Below, in pieces: positions 22,022 through 34,095 of a DNA stretch of 64,000 bases (its first letter is position 1; the number at the start of each line of letters is the position of its first letter). The stretch is from Cydia pomonella. Lineage: Eukaryota; Arthropoda; Insecta; Lepidoptera; Tortricidae. Both the position numbers and the translations under genes were made by a program. The stretch is taken from the NCBI RefSeq assembly GCF_033807575.1, contig NC_084713.1, positions 13,491,389 to 13,555,388 on the forward strand. The letters are read 5' to 3'. Under the pieces are notes generated by a model that was not told where the DNA came from, did not search any database, and saw nothing but the letters and a program-made list of their open reading frames with translations.

Positions 22022-23534
22022 TTGAGGGTTGGATCCGCGCCTGCGGAACGGCCCCCTAATCTTGGACTTTTTGCCCCTATTACACCAGACGAAGTACAAA
22101 ATTGTCTTCGCAACATGAAAAACCGGAAGGTTGTGGGTCCTGACAACATACCGATCGAAGCGTGGAAATCGATGGGTCCTCATGGTGTGATCATACTTAC
22201 TGACCTTTTTAACCGCATCCTCACCAGCCGCAAGATGCCCAACTCATGGAGATTGAGCAATATAACGCCAATTTATAAAGGCAAAGGTAGTGTACAGAAC
22301 TGTGGAAGCTATACCGAGGTATTAAGGTCATGTGTCACACCATGAAACTCTTCGAGCGCATAATCGACTCAATTCTCCAGCAAGAGTGCACGGTCTTGGA
22401 GTGTCAGTATGGGTTTTGTCCTGGCCGTGGCGCTATAGATCCAATCTTTGCCCTAAGAATGCTAGTCGAGGTCTACAGAGAAAAGCAAAAACCCTTGCAT
22501 ATGGCTTTTCTGGATCTGCAGAAAGCTTTCGAGTGCATATCGCGCCAAGTAATCTGGTGGGCTTTGAAGGAGAAGACTGTGCCACAAACCTATATTGATA
22601 TTATCCGAGATATGTACCACTAAACGGAATCCATAGTAAGGACCGCCTTTGGTGATACTCGCCCATTCCCTATCACAGTTGGCATTCACCAAGACTCAGC
22701 CCTGAGTCCTTTTCTGTTCAGCGTAATGAACTATCTCCGTCCGTGACTTATGATATACGCTGATGAAATTGCACTGACAGATGAGGACACCCAGAACCTG
22801 GAGCATAAAGTGAACCAATGGAAGGGTGCGCTAGAGAACGGCGGGCTGAAACTAAATGTTGCGAAGACCGAGTACTTGGCATGTGGCGACACGGACCCTG
22901 ACCCCATAAAAGTAGGAGACGAATTTGTCGTGAAAACGAATATATTCAAATACCTTGATTCCGTGCTGCACGAATCTAGTCAAATCGATCACGACGTCCA
23001 AGCCCGAATAAGTGCTGCTTGGGCAAAATGGCGAGAAGTAACCGGTGTCATCTGCGACCCTAGGATACTGGTGCAGCTAAAGGGCCTTGTGTATAAGAGC
23101 ATCATCCATCCAGTCCGGCTATAGGTATGGTAGGGATACCTGGCCTGTCCTCGGAAGACATGTCCAGCAGCTTCACGTCACCGAGATGAAGATGTTTCGA
23201 TTGATGTGTGGCGTTACGCGATTAGATCGCATACGTGACGAACACATCCGTGGCAGCCTCGGAATCCGTGACGTAGCGGATAAGCTGCAGGAAAGTCGCC
23301 TCCGATGGTATGGCCACATAAGCCGCAGACCAGTACGTCGGAAATAGATCTCTCAACCTCACTGTCCAAGGCCCTAGATCACGCGGCCGCGGTAGGCCTA
23401 AGAAGCGCTGGCTGGACGTCGTGACAGCGGACATGGAGGAGAACAATCTCACACCTGAGGATGCCGAAGACCGGGCAAAGTGGAGAAGATTAAGTAGGAA
23501 AGCGGACCCTGGCGCTAGGCCGGGAAAACGCTAG
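22022..23534 (+). pseudogene. Decayed RTE-type LINE reverse transcriptase
   Basis: Successive frames on the plus strand encode GPDNIPIEAWKSMGP, the fragment ITPIYKGKGS, CHTMKLFERIIDS, QYGFCPGRGAID and FLDLQKAFECIS, then YADEIALTDEDTQNLEHKVN and LDSVLHESSQID. It ends PGARPGKR with stop TAG at 23532-23534. This order fits RTE-clade reverse transcriptases. The catalytic box reads YADE instead of YADD, stop codons lie at about 22621 and 22746, and frame changes occur near 22310, 23120 and 23345. The endonuclease domain upstream is absent. It is a dead, 5'-truncated copy. Confidence 0.85.
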
Positions 23535-24750
23535 GTTGAAGAAGAGAGGATAGTCGTTAGACGCGAATACGCGGCTGGATTGTGAAAAATTACACTTTAC
23601 AAAAGGGAGTAAAAATCAGTGTCATATTAATAAAATAGTTACCATTGTTTATGACACTATACTTTATTTGGCCGACAAGTTTGAACCAGCATTCAGTTCC
23701 CGGACAAGTCTACATAAGAATTTAGATAATATCCCTCAAATTAAGGTTACTTTTCAGTAAGTAACACGCTTAAATTTTACTCCCATACAACCAGCAGATT
23801 TGATAAGGCATGTACAGTAGCAATAATGTCAGTCCAATTCACATAAAATATATAAATAAAGAATAAAATACCCTGCTTTTGCGTTATGCGAAATTTAGGC
23901 ATGTTAAAGAGAAAAATAAATAAATAGTGATCAAAATCACCTTAAACAACGCGTATTAGCTTTGCGTATTTTTGACGTTTTTTTATGAGTTTTTCGGAAT
24001 ATTACCTAGAATTATTCAAAACTGCGGCAGCAAATTACGTTAAATTATATTGCATTAACAATATGCATAAGCTATTTTATCAATAAAAACCTTTGTGAAA
24101 GAACTCATGTCCTGACATGCATACTTTCTTTCTAAAAGAGCTTAAAATTTAAAAACATGGTGCAATGATATAGGTATTTAAATGTTAATTAAAATTTGAC
24201 TTATATAAGTTGTTCTATATGCTAGCGTCAAATAATGTACACTCATACTCATATCGCAACTTTAGTTACAGAGTTTTCATTGAAATTTCATTATAATTAC
24301 GTAAGGTCAATGTGGAGAAGGCCGGAAAATACAATTTATTGCTGGGAAGACCGTCATATGGAAAGAACTCTCGTATTTGTACACATACGTCGCTCGGACA
24401 CAAAAAGGAAGAGCTTCACTCCTGCTCCAACCTTCTGTAAGAGCGGTATGTGCACAAACGCAAGAGTTAAATGTGACAAAAGAGCTTGTAGATGGTATTC
24501 CCTTATAGACGGTATTCTCCACATTGCACTTAATTCAAAAAAATTAAAAAACAAATAAATTCGAAAAAGATGCTAACAAATATTGACTTATATTATACAA
24601 GAAATTAAAGATAAAATTGTTCCAAACTTAACAGTTAATTAAAGCCAATATTCATTCTGGCAACAGTCCATACATTTTTTACTAGCATAAGTAAAAAAAT
24701 GTGTGCACTCTTCAAATAATGTACATCAGCCTTAAGATGAAAGAATAATT
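23535..24750. other. Intergenic and Rab4 3' flank
   Basis: AT-rich; no gene recognised. An imperfect inverted-repeat element lies at 24309-24525. AATAAATTGT on the minus strand near 24333 could serve as a distant Rab4 polyadenylation signal, but this is not tested. Confidence 0.5.
24309..24525. mobile_element. Imperfect inverted-repeat element
   Basis: The outer AATGTGGAGAA is matched by TTCTCCACATT, and the inner CTCGTATTTGTACACATACG by the complement of GGTATGTGCACAAACGCAAG. The arms are about 85 bp. A 107-codon frame crossing it has no family features and is not called. Confidence 0.6.
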
Positions 24751-26840
24751 TTATACACGACAGGCACATTCTGAAGGTGTCCGAGCAGGTTTGCTCCTTG
24801 GCGAAGTCAGTCGCTTAGATGCTGCAGTACCATATTGTATACCGGAACCTATTCTTTCAGGATCCAACTCGCCAGCTTCAATTTTGGCTAGGATAGTTTT
24901 AGAGCATTTCAAGAAAGCCTCCTCTACATTTTCACCTGTCTTTGCACTTGTTTCAAGAAATACCAACTCTGAAATTTAAAAATATAGATATTGACGAAAT
25001 TATATTTAAAAAAGTAGCTATGGACATGTTTATTCACAAATTTGAGCATTAATAATAAAAATTAGACATAGTTTTATGTGTCAAAAAGTAATATTGTGAA
25101 TGAACATATCTAAATTTTCATATTTTATATTTATTTTAGCAAAAATTTTAACTACATCTACATTCAAATTGTATATTTTAATTCAGTCTACTATGTCTAG
25201 TGTTGTGATGAGGAACAATTAGCAATATTATTCTGATCGTAATTCACTTTTATAATCTGCAACATTCTTAAGGCAAAATTGTATTAGATTAGTGTCCGAA
25301 CTATGCAGTGAAAAGCAAGATATCAAAATTAGATACCTGTTAACATATTCACTGTCGAACAAAAAATAAAGCAGTAATTAAAAAACCATGCAATAACTCC
25401 AAGCGCCTGCTAGGCGGGTTAGCGATTCGTAACAATCAACATAGTAGTACGCTGCGCACCCACTAGGCAGACTTTTATTTTGTGTTCTTAGTCTTGTCAA
25501 TTTTAATGTATGCTTAAATAATGTACAAATTTGATCATTTTTGAAATGAAGCTATCAACAGGGGTCACCAAATAGCGAACCGACCTATTTAATTTGTTTG
25601 CTTATTTAATAAACTCAAGTAGAAATGGACCCCTAAAGAAACTAATTGGTAACCCCTGTATTAGAAGTAGCTACAAATGGTATTCAAAATACCATTAGGT
25701 TGTAAAACATACACACACAATCCTGAATGGATTTCGTAATCTATGACATTTTAATGCATATTTATTTAAATAATTAAATTTCTTTGCTGGTGTCAACCCC
25801 TCTAGTTGTGAGATATGCACCTCCTGCAAGGTGGGCTCTTTGGCGTAGCTAGTTGTTTTATCTATGGCTACCTATAGCAAGAACTAGCCTAGTGAGCAAA
25901 ATTTATGATTACTTACTAGGCGGGTTCCTGGCAGTGAATATGTTAACTTGTGTGGCCAGTAACTTTGTAATCTCCCAATACTAATTAAAGATAAAGACAG
26001 TTTTATCACAATAATTACTTCATGATCAGGATAGTGATATACATGTGTATACATCTATGCTATATTTGAACCCAATAAACTTTTGAGAATTATTCTATAA
26101 TCCAATCTTTTACTATATTTTAAAGCTAAGTAAAACTATTACTCACCATTTTCCTGAGCAAATTGACTAGCTTCTGTAAATGTAACTTCTCTGGAGTCTT
26201 CCAAATCTTTCTTATTTCCCACAAGTAATATGACAATGTTGGGGCTAGCAAGAGTTCGCGCGTCCCTCAACCAGTTAGATAGAGCATTAAATGAGTCCCG
26301 GGATGTGATGTCATACACCAATAGAGCACCAGCAGCCCCTCTGTAGTATGACCGTGTCACAGAACGAAACCTCTCTTGCCCCGCAGTATCCCAAATTTGT
26401 AATTTGGTTGATTTACCTCCTATATTCACAATTTTAGATCCAAATTCTACTCCAATAGTATGACACCTGTCTTCTTTGACTACAATCGAAAAAAGTTATT
26501 TATATCAATACCACCGAAAGAGATGAGAGATAGGAAGTGAAGCAACTATTTAAATAATTGTCTTCGGTAAATACGTAAGACATTCGCAATTTTACGCATG
26601 AATAACAAAAGCATTTAGTACTTACATTTGTTGCCAATAAAGTTATTAAGGAGGCTTGATTTCCCTGTACCCGCACTTCCAATAACGAGGAATTTGAACA
26701 AGTATTCTGTAAAACAAAAAAAATACAGTGTTAGGGTTTAGACGCCAGATGCTGGAAAATTCATGGAAAACTCAATACCCATTCGATAAAGCAAATGTTT
26801 CTATAACAATTATATCATACATACCATAGGATTCGGACAT
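24751..26840 (-). CDS. Rab4: Rab4 small GTPase
   Basis: Rab4 controls rapid recycling from early endosomes to the plasma membrane. Four coding exons on the minus strand: 26825-26840, 26626-26706, 26147-26479 and 24751-24968, with consensus donors and matching phases, give 215 residues, close to the usual length. The start MSESYEYLFKFLVIG is Rab4-like. Visible motifs are the P-loop GSAGTGKS (15-22), switch I region HTIGVEFGS, switch II WDTAGQERF, guanine-binding GNKKDL and ETSAKTG, and the Rab4 tail region SGIQYG. The protein ends SECACRV: a CxC prenylation pair is present but two residues short of the end, whereas vertebrate Rab4 ends in CxC. The first exon is only 16 coding bases. The 1.2-kb intron 3 holds an inverted-repeat element. 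Confidence 0.97.
25337..25950. repeat. Possible inverted-repeat element in Rab4 intron 3
   Basis: GTTAACATATTCACTG near 25338 is mirrored by CAGTGAATATGTTAAC near 25931, and inner CTAGGCGGGTT blocks recur. This suggests a decayed element of about 600 bp inside the intron. Confidence 0.45.
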
Positions 26841-28263
26841 AATGAAAGGGTATAATCACAACTGGCCTTAATTTTATTAGATGGTCTGATTATAAAATCA
26901 GGAAACACAAAATTTTGATGTATAAACACGATCAAAACACAAGATGTTTCATTTCCGGAGTTTTCTTCAATGTCACTTTTATTATAGTTTGTCAAAGGGC
27001 TATCTCATTTCAAACATAGACAGAGGGAGTCATACTATCTTTGTCTTACACTAGTACTAGCATCCAAAAGAAAAGGATGAGTATAGTTTTTATTGTTCTT
27101 ATTTACTGACAAATTGGTTTGACCAACTATAGTTTTTTTTCCTGAGTACATACCACAGATACGTAGCCATATTCAGACTCAGAACTTTAATAGACGGGCG
27201 TACTTTCGCACCACGGTCGCGATCCGGGACCTTCAATCATGTATTGTGTATGTATCAAGTATGTATTATGTATTAGTAAGGTGATCCGCCACACAGTGGA
27301 TCGAAATGAAAAAAAAAATGGACAATCGCATTTTTCTTTTAAAACCTTCATTTAAAAAATGCTCTTCGCTAACCGCAAGTCGTTAGTGTCAACAAATGTA
27401 AAAAAAAAATTTTTTAATTTAATTGTATATAAATGTTTGTATCTAAATGGAATTTTTAGCTATGTTCTTGTACAAAATTGTTTCAATCTTTATCAAAATG
27501 TCAAAAATATGCCGTATTTACACTAAATTATCATGAATATACCGTTAAACTATTGACAATAACAAAATAAAACACTAAGAAAAATGTACCGAGATAAGCT
27601 GTTCACTATTTCTGCAGTTTTTAAGTAGGAGAATAATATTCTAAAGGTTAGAAAGAGAGATCGGCAACAGTTTTCTTATAATAAGATACCTATTATACAG
27701 TTTCATACAAAAAAAAGTTTTTTTTTTTCTTCTTTAAATAAGCCTTATTATGAAATTTTTTACGTAACATTTTTTATTCCTTACATAATTTTCAACTAAA
27801 AAGCATTTTTTTAAATAGGGTTATGAAAAAAAATGCGAATGTCCATTTTTTTTTGTCATTTTGATCCACTGTGCGCCATACGTCCGTTATTAGTTGGTTA
27901 TTATAATAGCAGTTATTAGGCTCAGCCACAGCCCAAGTTAGACCTCACAAGCATCGGTACGCTCGTCTATAATAGCTTTAACTCCGTAAACGGCGTAAAC
28001 GTCAATGTGTTTACATTTTGTACTGTCACATATTTGATTTTAATGATTTTGTCACCCAGCACTCGTCTTGTCAATTAAATTTTATGAAAAAGAAACAGTT
28101 ATTAGAGATATAAATAAACATAAACCGTATATTGAATGCTATGCTTACTTACTATGTTTTAAGTTTTTAGCTCATATGTGAGTAAATTTTCCTTTCGGAC
28201 CCTACTTCAGTCATCTTGAGAATAGAATTGTAAACATACCAGCCAGGTTTCTCATGAGAAAAC
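26841..28263. other. Intergenic region between Rab4 and DHODH starts
   Basis: The two genes are divergent, so this 1.4 kb should contain both promoters. I see no clear TATA or initiator that I would assert. The middle is occupied by a 582-bp inverted-repeat element (27292-27873). Confidence 0.6.
27292..27873. mobile_element. 582-bp terminal-inverted-repeat element
   Basis: The left end CACAGTGGATCGAAATGA and the right end TCATTTTGATCCACTGTG are inverted, followed inward by ATGGACAATCGCATTTTT and AAAAATGCGAATGTCCAT, giving arms of roughly 50 bp. A direct CGCCA flanks both sides (27287-27291, 27874-27878), a possible 5-bp target duplication. There is no open frame of interest, so it is non-autonomous. 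Confidence 0.8.
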
Positions 28264-30567
28264 ATGAATGCCGCCAGGAATAAAGCAGGAGTGAGTACAT
28301 TCTCTTCTGTTTATATACATCTTTGTGCAATTATACAAATGTCGAGATGATTTACTTTCTGATTTTTACAGAAGAAAATTAAGTCATTATGTTACCTGAC
28401 TTTGGGAGGCTCTGTGGCTTACCAATTTATTTATATGAAGAAAGACTTCAATGGTTACTATGAGAATGTACTGCAACCTCTAAGTCAACTTCTCAACCCT
28501 GAATTGGCACACACAATTGGAGTATCTGCCTTTAAATATGGTCTGTTTCCAGCTCAAAGTGACAGTGATTCAGAACTTTTAGTAAGTTATTACCCTATTT
28601 AGATAACAATATACATAATAGTAATTAGTACCTCTTTTAAGTAAAACATTACCTGTGTTAAGTGATACTGCTCTTCTCTTAGTTATTGAATTAAACATTA
28701 ATGACTAATAAATATAATAATTAAATAAAAAAATAAATTATATTATTTTTTACTTTACAGAAAACTGAATTCTTAAACAACAAACTATCTAACCCGATTG
28801 GTATTGCTGCTGGTTTTGACAAGCATGGAGATGCTGTGATAGGCCTGAAAAATGCTGGCTTTAGCATGGTGGAAATAGGATCTGTCACTCCTCTCCCCCA
28901 GCCAGGGAATCCAAAGCCACGTGTCTTTCGTCTACCAGAGGACAAGGCAGTCATCAACCGATATGGATTTAATAGTGAAGGCCATGACAATGTTTATAAT
29001 AAGATAAAATATCTGGATAAGTCATTGTTGGCTAGTACACTGCTTGGCATTAATTTAGGAATGAACAAGCTTTCTGATAACCCTGTAAAAGATTACTGTT
29101 TAGGAATACAGAAGTTTTGGAATGTTGCCGACTATTTTGTCATCAATGTTAGCAGGTAAATAAAAATGCTAAAAGTAGTGATTTTATTTTATTTGCCAAT
29201 ACTATAAGTACAGGTCTTAAAATTAAAGTTTTAAAATGTTTTTATTCATGCAAAAATAATGCTGTTCAAATATACTGTATTGCTTTTTGTTGTCTTTGTT
29301 TATATCTTTCATTATCATAATATTTATTTTGTTTCAGCCCAAACACACCTGGTTTAAGGTCACTACAGGCAAGGGATGTACTTTCAAAATTATTAACTGA
29401 GGTTAATAAAGTAAGAAATGAAATGCTTCCCAAGAAAAACATACCCCTCTTGCTTAAGTTGGCACCAGATCTGACAGAACAAGATAAAAAGGATATTGCA
29501 GCAGTTATCACTAAGAAAGGAAGTCAAGTTGATGGACTTATCATTTCTAACACAACAATAGATAGGCCACAACTAGTACACCAAGATATGTGCCAAGAGC
29601 CAGGCGGTCTCAGCGGAAAACCATTGGCTAGCAAATCAACAGAAATGATTAAAGATATGTATAAATTAACTCAAGGTTAGTTTATTTAGTCCAAGTTGCT
29701 TAATTGCAATCATCTACAATTCTACAAACATTAACCTTTATTACAAAGTGATTGACGAAAATGTTTTCATAATAACTGGATGGTAGGATATTTTAATGCC
29801 ATGAAAGAATGGCCAGAACCCAAACTTTTTAACTTGCTATTTACCCTTAGGGAAATATATATTATATAGTGAATTGCAAAATAATTTTTTTGTAGTTAAG
29901 GACCTGTAATCCCATTGTGTTACGAAACTTAACCGTGTAAATAGTATTGTATTCTTTGTACACACACAAGTTTATAGCATAAAAGCCAACACACCTTCAT
30001 GTGTGTAACTTAAATAGAAACTGCTTAATTTTATTATCGTAACACAATGGACTATGGAGTAAATTAATTTAGGACTAATTAATTACAGCTCCTTAGCTAT
30101 GTACAATTATTTTTGCAATTTCACCTTTTATTTTGTGGCCTAGTTAGTTAGTATTAGTAGTGACCTTGCCTATGAAACAGGAGGTCCCAGGTTCGAATCC
30201 TTGTTCACAAGTTATTGATGTTTTCTAAGTATAAAATTATTTAATATTCTCTATATTGTCGTCTAGTACCCACAACACAAACCTTACTGAGCTTACTGTG
30301 GGACTAGGTTGATCTCTGTAAAATTGTTGTATAATGGGTATTTATTTATTTTCAGGTAAAGTTCCAATAGTAGGTGTAGGAGGTATTTTCACAGGTCAAG
30401 ATGCATATGAGAAGATCTTGGCAGGTGCTAGTGTAGTACAAATTTACACAGCTTTAATATACCATGGACCTCCCATAGTCAATAAAATCAAACAAGAGCT
30501 AGCTGACCTTCTTCACAAAGATGGTTACAGGAATGTCAATGAAGCGGTTGGTAAAGGTGTGAAATGA
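28264..30567 (+). CDS. Dhod: Dihydroorotate dehydrogenase (quinone), mitochondrial
   Basis: A class 2 DHODH oxidises dihydroorotate to orotate with ubiquinone at the inner mitochondrial membrane, the fourth step of pyrimidine synthesis. Five coding exons: 28264-28290, 28372-28581, 28761-29155, 29338-29675 and 30356-30567. All phases match and give 393 residues, near the usual 395. A basic N-terminus (MNAARNKAGKKIK) precedes one membrane segment (about residues 15-31). FMN/catalytic motifs are NPIGIAAGFDK, GSVTPLPQPGNPKPR, INVSSPNTPGLR with the catalytic Ser at about 211, IISNTT, GGLSGKPL and VGVGGIFTGQDAY. The start is chosen because the 27-base first exon reads straight into the targeting region. 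A SINE-like repeat ends right at the acceptor of the last exon. A broken copy of that last exon lies at 36127-36334. Confidence 0.97.
30133..30350 (+). repeat. SINE-like repeat in DHODH intron 4
   Basis: tRNA-like 5' part with TGGCCTAGTTAGTTAGTA and B box GGTTCGAATCC, then ATCCTTGTTCACAAG, GTACCCACAACACAA and GAGCTTACTGTGGGAC, in the same order as the copies at 11850, 32935 and 42894. Its T-rich tail (ATTTATTTATT) runs directly into the TTCAG acceptor of DHODH exon 5. Confidence 0.75.
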
Positions 30568-30730
30568 CAAAGGTGGTTTGATTTATTTTAATATTTATTA
30601 GTTTATTTTAACAATGTATTGATTTATGTCCTGGCTTCACTATAAAGCATTCCATCTATGAAGGTTTCTCTTTTGTTACCTCATCTGCTCCTGTAAATAT
30701 CAATGACAGAGTGCAAAACAAATAATTAAA
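30568..30730 (+). other. DHODH 3' untranslated region
   Basis: CAAAGGTGGTTTGA through TGTAAATATCAATGACAGAG is matched closely at 36600-36735, where it follows the DHODH pseudo-exon. This shows the 3' flank was part of the duplicated segment. Confidence 0.7.
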
Positions 30731-32057
30731 AAGCGGCCAAGTGCGAGTCGGACTCGCGCATGAAGGGTTCCGTACAATTTAAGACGTATTAAAAAAAATC
30801 TTCTTATTAGATCTTGTTCAACATTTTCCCACTTTGGACACACATTTTACCACTTTGGAAGTGTCTCTCGCGCAAACTATTCAGTTTAGAAAAAAATGAT
30901 ATTAGGAACCTAAATATCATTTTTGAAGACCTATTCATAGATACCCCACACGTATATGTTTAATGAAAAAATTTTTTTTTAAATTTTATGACGTATTAAA
31001 AAAAACTACTTACTAGATCTCGTTCAAACCAATTTTCGGTGGAAGTTTGCATGGTAATGTATATTATATATTTTTTTTAGATTTTTCATTCTGTTATTTT
31101 AGAAGTTACAGGGGGGGGGGACACACTGTTTTTCACTTTGGAAGGTTCTCTCGCGCAAACTATTCAGTTTAGAAAAAAATGATATTAGAAACCTTAATAT
31201 CATTTTTGAAGACCTATCCATAGATACCCCACACGTATGGGTATGATGAAATATTTTTTTTTTTTTTAATTTCATGGCGTATTAAAAAAAAACTACTTAC
31301 TAGATCTCGTTCAAACCAATTTTCGGTGGAAGTTTACATGGCAATGTATATCATATATTTTTTTTAGATTTTTCATTCTGTTATTTTAGAAGTTACAGGG
31401 GGGGGGACACACTTTTTTTCACTTTGGAAGGTTCTCTCGCGCAAACTATTTAGTTTAGAAAAAAATGATACTAGAAACCTTAATATCATTTTTGAAGACC
31501 TATCCATAGATACCCCACACGTATGGGTATGATGAAAAAAAATTTTTTTTTTTAATTTCATGACGTATTAAAAAAAAACTACTTACTAGATCTCGTTCAA
31601 ACCAATTTTCGGTGGAAGTTTACATAGCAATGTATATCATATATTTTTTTTAGATTTTTCATTCTGTTATTTTAGAAGTTACGGGGGGGGGTACACACAT
31701 TTTACCACTTTGGAAGTGTCTCTCGCGCAAACTATTCATTTTAGAAAAAAAAGATATTAGAAACCTCAATATCATTTTTGAAGACCTATCCATAGATACC
31801 CCACACGTATGGGTTTGATGAAAAAAGATTTTTTGAGTTTCAGTTCTAAGTATGGGGAACCCCCAAAATTTATTGTTTTTTTTCTATTTTTGTGTGAAAA
31901 TCTTAATGCGGTTCGTAGAATACATCCACTTACTAAGTTTGAACAGTACAGCTCTTATAGTTTCGGAAAAAAGTGGCTGTGACAGAATCGGACAGACAGA
32001 CGGTCATGACGAATCTATAAGGGTTCCGTTTTTTGCCATTTGGCTACGGAACCCTAA
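30731..32057 (+). repeat. Dispersed repeat with internal 286-bp tandem units
   Basis: The head AAGCGGCCAAGTGCGAGTCG and the tail GGGTTCCGTTTTTTGCC...ACGGAACCCTAAAAAAG match the family seen at 2412-2740. Inside, a unit starting GACGTATTAAAAAAAACTAC and containing TCTCGCGCAAACTATTCA and GATACCCCACACGTATGGGT repeats about four times (starts near 30782, 30989, 31276 and 31562; about 286 bp between the later ones). Poly-G runs of 7-10 bases follow GAAGTTAC in three units. Confidence 0.85.
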
Positions 32058-32142
32058 AAAAGAATGGTTGAAGAAAACTTTGTTTTACTATATTTGAGGT
32101 CTTACTTCTGTAACACACACACAAATTACATAAAATATGATC

Positions 32143-33635
32143 TTATTTACCTTGTATTTTACAGTTAGGTAACTGTGATGCCAAATACTGTTTACATTCT
32201 TCCAAGTCATTTACATTTTTCAAATCAAACAGTACCAAATTTTGTAGATTGTGGCAATCTTTTAAATTCTTGAGCCCAGCATCACTGACGTCCGCTATAT
32301 CTGAGACTTGTAAGTGAGTTAAAGAGTCTTTACCATGTGATAAACCCTTCAATGCTCTATCCTCAATATATGAACTTTTGTGAAGTATGATCTTATACAG
32401 TTTGATGCATCCAACTGAAAAAAAATTGAAGTGTTCAAATAAAATTGCCAAATAATTCCAATTGAGCATAGATAGAATAGTGGCTAGTGGGTTAATTGCA
32501 AAAATGCCAGCATTACATGAATTACAGTGTCTCATAATACATTTTGGGACACTGTAATGGAGTCATTGTTTGGCAAAATACGTACTTAAATGAGAGAAAC
32601 CATAATGCGATATTGATGAATTTGTAGCATCAATTACTGCCAGTCTTGGGACTGGTTGGTCATTAGCTGGCAGCAAATTGTAGTCTGCAAGCTTCTGCCC
32701 TCCGACCCACTCAACGGTGCCCCCGTTCCGCAGCACCCACTCAGCACACGCACGGTCAGGGCCAACTAGTTTTATACGCTCTGCATCCGGCTTATTGAAC
32801 ATCATGTTTACATATTCCCAGAAACATCTGACTTGATTGGCTTGCGATGCTTTCACTGTAAGTGTCTGGCATCGGGATGTCTGCGAAATGAAAGATGACT
32901 TAAATAAATAAATTAATTAATATTACAGGACATTCTTACACAGATTGACTAAGCCCCACAGTAAGCTCAAGAAGGCTTGTATTGTGGGTACTCAGACAAT
33001 GATATATATATATATATAATATAAATACATAGAAAACACCCATGACTCAGGAACAAATATCTGCTCATTACACAAATAAATGCCCTTACCGGGATTCGAA
33101 CCCAGGACCACCAGGACCAGCTTCATAGGCAGAGTCACTACCCACTAGGCCAGACCGGTCATCATCATCAAACTTGACTTGATATTTTACTTTTGAAACA
33201 CTGCTATGTTAGTCACTTTTAAGAAAATGTATTTCTAAACTACTAGTATGGGTTTTTAGGGTTCTGTAGTCAACTAGAAACTCTTATAGTCTTGTCATGT
33301 CCGTCTGTCTGTCTGGTCTTTCTGTACCAGGCTTTGCTCAGTGATCGTTAGTGCTAAAAAACTGCAATTTGGCAAGGAAATTTAAGTATTTGGTGTTATA
33401 GTTGCATTGGCGTAACCGAGGGGCCGCCTCGCCCACGGCCTTGTACTAAACCACTAAGCTTAAGGGGCCCTGCGGGAGAAAAAGAGGGAAAAAAGAAAGA
33501 AAAAGATGCGACTTCGCCTACGGCTAATTTCTTCACGCTACGCCACTGCGTAGTTGTATATGATTCATACAGAAAAGTGAATACTTATGTTAGGGAACTA
33601 TCTGTACTTACGAAGCGTGAGGCTATTGTCCACAT
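32143..33635 (-). CDS. DMAC2L: DMAC2L / ATP synthase factor B, copy A
   Basis: A mitochondrial protein of the ATP synthase subunit s / factor B (DMAC2L) family, linked to assembly and coupling of respiratory complexes. Three exons on the minus strand: 33612-33635, 32586-32880 and 32143-32414; phases match and give 196 residues, the family size. It starts MWTIASRF, followed by a short basic presequence. FWEYVNMMFNK, VGPDRACAEWVLRNGG and IDATNSSISHYGFSHL are the conserved N-terminal family block. The C-terminal half is leucine-rich (IEDRALKGL, LTHLQVSDIADVSDAGLKNL, NLQNLVLFDL). Donors are GTAAGT and GTACGT. It is convergent with DHODH. Copy B (36834-38033) differs at about 20 of 196 positions, mostly in the presequence. 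Both are intact. Confidence 0.93.
32935..33165 (-). repeat. SINE-like repeat in DMAC2L copy A intron 1
   Basis: Read on the minus strand it has GGCCTAGTGGGTAGTGAC (A-box-like), GGGTTCGAATCCCGG (B box), then AGGGCATTTATTTGTG and the GAGCTTACTGTGGGGC tail segment. This is the fullest copy of this family in the window. Copy B of the gene lacks it, so it was inserted after the duplication or lost from copy B. Confidence 0.75.
33410..33556. mobile_element. Decayed hAT-like element
   Basis: The left end CATTGGCGTAACCGAGGGG is mirrored by CGCTACGCCACTG at the right, the same terminal type as the element at 1828. Flanks TATAGTTG and CGTAGTTG agree at six of eight bases. Confidence 0.5.
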
Positions 33636-34095
33636 CTTAGCAGAGTAGATGTAAAAGTCGAGATTTTGATGCAGTAAAACAATACCGATGATGTAATTGT
33701 AATGTTATTGATTACCGGTTAAACGTCAAATATCGTCCAACCAAAACAAAACAGAGGGCCTATCACTAACATCAATAAAAAAAACTACTCTCTTTTGGCC
33801 TTTCCAAACGTCAAGAAAAATCGCATACGTTTGCTATACACTGCGGCATTTAGTCGATCGATTGAATACGTTGCTCCTACTTAGCCAGCAATTACTAAAA
33901 TACTTTGCCATTGCCATTTGTTGGCAAGAACGCTCTTCGCGTCTGCGTATTTCGCGGTAGGTCTCCACTCGCCAGCAGTTGAAAGACGAGGGCAAAGCGC
34001 TAATGTAATTTATCTTTAAGTTGGCTAACTTTATGTTTATCTGGTTATTTCTTGGACGTTCTTCAAGTGTCTTGTCTACAGGTGCTACTAGATTA

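Noticed and set aside
24235..24558. A 107-codon frame
   Set aside because: It lies across an inverted-repeat element downstream of Rab4 and has no family resemblance.
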